Shown one piece after another: positions 5,292 through 7,367 of a stretch of 7,367 nucleotides of DNA. The stretch covers positions 1 through 7,367 of the forward strand of contig JAVBKA010000203.1 of assembly GCA_031546715.1 (NCBI GenBank), read 5' to 3'. How positions within the stretch are numbered: the stretch's first letter is position 1; every line of letters begins with the position of its first letter. Under the pieces are notes generated by a model. The model was not told the DNA's origin. It did no database searches and saw only the letters and a list, made by a program, of their open reading frames with translations. The translations under genes were made by a program, and so were the position numbers. This stretch comes from JAVBKA01 sp031546715 (lineage in GTDB: Bacteria > Bacillota > Clostridia > Oscillospirales > UBA929).

Positions 5292-6032
5292 GTGAGCGCT
5301 AATGACGATTGCTTTTGCGGAAGTGGTAAAAAAAGAAAAAAATGCCACCGATTGGTATACGAAGGAAGTGTAGTTGCAAATTTATGGAAAACAATGTCGG
5401 AGCTTGATAAGCAATTATCGGGCTTTGAGTCATTCTGCCGAGCAAATTGCTCAGATTGTTGTAAAGAGTATTTCTATGTTTCTGGTGTCGAGTACTATCT
5501 CATAAAAAACCATCTTCTTACTTTTGCTCCAGATCGATTTGAGTCTATTAAGAGGGAGGGGATAAGGCAGTATGAACTGCTACAGGCAAAGTATCCGGAA
5601 GAACGCAGCAAATTTAATTCTCCAGTAGGAAAGGTTGCTGCGTTTAACGACAAGTCGGTTTTACGACGTTTTGAACCATGTGCTCTTTTGAATAGTGAAA
5701 CAGGTATGTGTGAAGCGTATCCTGCAAGAACTCTCATTTGTCGTCTATACGGAAGTTCGAGTCTTTATGAATATTGTGACAAAATTAGAGACCATATTGC
5801 GACATTTGGTAATTCGGAAAGAATGCTTGCGCCAATCAAATATGACGAGAATCTCTCATTAAATGTTGATCATTTTAAATTGTCTGATGGCAGCCTTGCA
5901 ACAGCGAGACCATATCCGCTTCTTTATTGGCTAGCTAATGATGATATTTATACCGATGCATACGATATTGCTGTTTCAAGGTCAATCCAAGAGTATATAA
6001 GGCTTGGAGAGTCATCGTATAAAAAGAAATAA
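5292..6032 (+). CDS. SEC-C motif and YkgJ-type cysteine-cluster protein (cargo gene)
   Basis: From GTG 5292 the product has 246 residues; GGGGAGG (5277-5283) lies 8 nt before it. Residues 7-19 (CFCGSGKKRKKCH) are a SEC-C zinc-binding motif of the C-x-C-x8-C-H form seen at the SecA C-terminus. Next come C49, C53, C56 and C57 (CRANCSDCC) and later C130, C140 and C150 (PCALLN, TGMCEAYPARTLICRLYG), the pattern of the YkgJ/CxxCxxCC family, which is thought to bind zinc or an iron-sulfur cluster. The biochemical role of such proteins is not established. The frame is also open upstream to the parA-stub ATG at 5085, which would give a 315-aa form starting MKTIAIAN; I prefer GTG because SEC-C proteins often begin just before the motif. 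It is the only gene in the segment bounded by the parA repeat. Confidence 0.85.
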   Translation: MSANDDCFCGSGKKRKKCHRLVYEGSVVANLWKTMSELDKQLSGFESFCRANCSDCCKEYFYVSGVEYYLIKNHLLTFAPDRFESIKREGIRQYELLQAKYPEERSKFNSPVGKVAAFNDKSVLRRFEPCALLNSETGMCEAYPARTLICRLYGSSSLYEYCDKIRDHIATFGNSERMLAPIKYDENLSLNVDHFKLSDGSLATARPYPLLYWLANDDIYTDAYDIAVSRSIQEYIRLGESSYKKK

Positions 6033-6045
6033 AAAATAATCATGT

Positions 6046-6078
6046 AGATGTCTGGCGTATTACGCTGGGCATTTTTTG
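6046..6078 (+). terminator. Rho-independent terminator after the inserted gene
   Basis: A stem of up to 12-14 pairs centred at 6060 (GATGTCTGGCGTA against TACGCTGGGCATT, including G-U pairs) runs into six T at 6072-6077. The G-U pairs become A-C mismatches on the other strand, so the signal favours plus-strand transcripts. It sits 14 bp after the cargo stop and just before the parA ribosome binding site. Confidence 0.7.
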
Positions 6079-6085
6079 ATAAAAT
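6077..6085 (+). promoter_or_regulatory. Possible extended -10 just before parA
   Basis: TGATAAAAT, as at 5249-5257, with no -35. A start about 7 nt downstream would fall just before the ATG and lose the GGAGG site, so the transcript would be almost leaderless. Weak, but it is the only visible way to start parA transcription beyond the terminator. Confidence 0.2.
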
Positions 6086-6095
6086 GGAGGTACTA

Positions 6096-6120
6096 ATGAA
6101 AACGATTGCAATAGCTAACC
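6096..6120. repeat. Right copy of the 25-bp direct repeat, start of the complete parA
   Basis: Identical to 5085-5109 and preceded by GGAGG with the same 5-nt spacing. It restores the parA start, ribosome binding site and first eight codons, so the segment to its left disrupts transcription context but not the ParA protein. Confidence 0.9.
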
Positions 6121-6893
6121 AAAAAGGGGGTGTCGGCAAGACGACAACTGCCTTCAATCTAGCACGTTGCCTAACCGACCTGAGCAAAAAGGTATTGCTG
6201 GTTGACTTAGACCCGCAGGCTAATCTGACGCTTTGTTTTGGAGTAGAATTTCCGGACGAGCTGCCATATACTGTGAATGACCTGTTGACTTGCGCAATGT
6301 CCAACAAATCTTACCCGCCGCTTGAAGAGGTTGTTTTAACAACTGAAGGTATCGACTTAATACCATCGAGTATTGACCTTTCGGCGAGTGAGCTTGCACT
6401 GGCGTATACTATGAGCCGTGAAATGGTACTGAAAAAAGTACTGCGGTTATTTGCTGATAAATACGACTATATTCTTATTGACTGTGCGCCATCCCTCAGT
6501 CTGTTGACGGTGAATGCGCTCACGGCTGCCGACTCGGTTCTAGTTACAACGTTAGCGGAGTTTTTCTCAGCCAAAGGCTTGGAGCTTTTCTTTAGTAGTG
6601 TTCAGAACATCCGAAACAACACTAATCCGAGCCTCGCCGTTGAGGGAGTTTTGCTTACGATGTTTGATTCAAGACCATCGGAAAGCCGTGAAGTGCAGCG
6701 GCTAATACAAACCTTGTACGGTGAAGCGGTTCGTGTATACGATACATACATTCCGAGGGCATCCTCCGTTAACGAAGCCAACCACGCAGCTTCCAGTATA
6801 ACCCAATATAAAGCTGCAAGCAAGCCTGCAATTATGTATAAAGCTTTTGCAGAAGAATTTTTGAGAGAGGAACAGGAAAAAAATGGACAATAG
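6096..6893 (+). CDS. parA: ParA-family partition ATPase
   Basis: A 265-aa protein, the usual length for small plasmid or Soj-type ParA proteins. Deviant Walker A KGGVGKTT is at residues 10-17 (signature K10, catalytic K15), Walker A' VDLDPQAN at 36-43, and Walker B YILIDCAPS at 125-133 (D129). ParA binds ATP, coats DNA non-specifically and is stimulated by ParB to move plasmid or chromosome cargo. There is no N-terminal HTH, so it is probably not its own repressor. The start is ATG 6096 with GGAGG 5 nt upstream; an ATG at 6048 in the same frame lies in the terminator hairpin and is rejected. It overlaps parB by 11 bp. The start codon region duplicates 5085-5109. Confidence 0.96.
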   Translation: MKTIAIANQKGGVGKTTTAFNLARCLTDLSKKVLLVDLDPQANLTLCFGVEFPDELPYTVNDLLTCAMSNKSYPPLEEVVLTTEGIDLIPSSIDLSASELALAYTMSREMVLKKVLRLFADKYDYILIDCAPSLSLLTVNALTAADSVLVTTLAEFFSAKGLELFFSSVQNIRNNTNPSLAVEGVLLTMFDSRPSESREVQRLIQTLYGEAVRVYDTYIPRASSVNEANHAASSITQYKAASKPAIMYKAFAEEFLREEQEKNGQ

Positions 6894-7367
6894 TCAGCGA
6901 AAGTTTCGTACAGCAGCAGATTTGTTTTCCAGTAACAAAGCTGTGAAGCAACCAGAAACAGTAAGCCTTGACAGTACGCCAGAGATTGAGATACCAAAAT
7001 CAGATTCAACAAAGTTAAATATAGACTTGCTTGTTCCGTTTGCAAGTCATCCGTTTAAACTGTACACAGGCGAACGCTTTGAGGACATGTGCCGTAGTAT
7101 TAAAGAATTAGGCGTTCTAAGCCCTGTTCTAGTTAGACCGATGGAAAATAAATATGAGATACTTGCAGGACATAATCGGGTGAATGCAGCTAAAGCCATT
7201 GGTTTGACAGACGTACCAGTTATCATAAGAAATGACCTCACTGATACGGTAGCTAACCTCATTGTAACGGAATCGAATTTAAAGCAGCGAGGTTTTGAAT
7301 CTCTAAGCTATTCAGAAAAGGCGTTTACAATCAAGCACAACCTTGACGCTGTTAAGGCTCAAGGCAA
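6883..7367 (+). CDS. parB: ParB/Spo0J-family partition protein, N-terminal part
   Basis: Starts at ATG 6883 inside the parA end, with AGGA shortly before, and runs off the right edge after 161 codons. After a variable N-terminus with a basic start (residues 1-45), the ParB N-terminal domain follows: NIDLLVPFASHPFKLYTGER at 46-65, then IKELGVLSPVLVRP at 73-86, the nucleotide-binding AGHNRVNAAK at 95-104 (GHNR where many ParBs have GERR), and TESNLKQRGF from 129. ParB proteins of this type bind CTP and a parS site, spread along DNA and stimulate ParA. The HTH that reads parS starts near the edge and is not fully visible. No parS was identified. Translation is probably coupled to parA. Confidence 0.94.
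   Translation, partial: MDNSQRKFRTAADLFSSNKAVKQPETVSLDSTPEIEIPKSDSTKLNIDLLVPFASHPFKLYTGERFEDMCRSIKELGVLSPVLVRPMENKYEILAGHNRVNAAKAIGLTDVPVIIRNDLTDTVANLIVTESNLKQRGFESLSYSEKAFTIKHNLDAVKAQG

Larger units (their letters stand above)
5110..6095. mobile_element. Candidate inserted segment at the parA start (1,011 bp with one repeat)
   Basis: This is the sequence between the two copies of the parA 5' end. It holds one gene (SEC-C/YkgJ type), a possible promoter, a terminator-like hairpin near the right end and a new ribosome binding site for parA. I see no integrase, transposase, terminal inverted repeat or integron-type attC. The boundary relies on the repeats; whether it ever moved as a unit is inference. 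Exchange between related parA loci is the main alternative. Confidence 0.55.

Noticed and set aside
6048..6095. Upstream ATG at 6048 as the parA start
   Set aside because: It lies within the terminator hairpin and has no ribosome binding site, while ATG 6096 has GGAGG at 5 nt and begins with the conserved MKTIAIANQKGGVGKT.
5085..6120. Ordinary transposon with a target-site duplication
   Set aside because: Twenty-five bp is long for a target duplication, the similarity extends imperfectly to the ribosome binding site, and there are no terminal inverted repeats or transposase.
5085..6120. Integron gene cassette
   Set aside because: The one-gene layout is similar, but the repeat has no RYYYAAC/GTTRRRY core pair and no attC-like structure.
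5948..6307. Minus-strand open frame of 119 codons
   Set aside because: It runs across the cargo end, terminator and parA start and has no gene-like features.
6602..7045. Minus-strand open frame of 147 codons
   Set aside because: It is a shadow of parA and parB, both clearly coding on the plus strand.
1..7367. CRISPR arrays, tRNA or rRNA genes
   Set aside because: No regularly spaced repeats and no recognisable tRNA or rRNA sequence were seen on either strand.

Overview
The window looks like accessory DNA (plasmid, integrative element or phage-plasmid) from a low-GC Gram-positive bacterium, probably of the Clostridia. The evidence is AT-rich sequence, strong AGGAGG-type ribosome binding sites, TTG and GTG starts, short overlapping genes and a ParA/ParB partition pair. 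The taxon is an inference; no rRNA or core gene is present.

Layout. (1) Positions 1-3043, minus strand: most of a large UPF1/DNA2-like superfamily 1 helicase, whose last motif and C-terminus lie off the left edge. (2) 3044-3305: a gene-poor gap with two short open stretches that look like coding debris. (3) 3306-3683, minus strand, and 3829-4086, plus strand: two divergently transcribed XRE-type HTH regulators. The 145 bp between them carry a good plus-strand promoter and a set of ACAACT-type operators (two clear dyads, one degenerate dyad, one half-site), which resembles a phage or ICE repressor switch. (4) 4052-5107, plus strand: a tight run of small genes, namely a sigma-region-4-like HTH protein, a 47-aa acidic ORF and a 78-aa ORF. 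(5) 5085-6120: the most notable feature. The 78-aa ORF runs into a parA start (ribosome binding site plus eight codons, MKTIAIAN), but the reading then switches to unrelated DNA. About 1 kb later the same 25 bp recur exactly, again with a GGAGG site, and open the complete parA. The 1,011-bp period carries one gene, a SEC-C plus YkgJ-type cysteine-cluster protein, and a terminator-like hairpin. (6) 6096-6893 parA and 6883 to the right edge parB, overlapping by 11 bp.

How it fits together. The XRE pair probably sets expression of the plus-strand run leading to parA/parB. The 1-kb segment sits exactly at the parA start codon, rebuilds parA at its right end, and places a likely terminator between the upstream promoter and parA. 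No recombinase is visible in the segment. The best candidate for something undescribed is therefore this small, recombinase-free, single-gene insertion using the 5' end of parA as its site. The sequence alone cannot separate site-specific integration from recombination between related parA loci.
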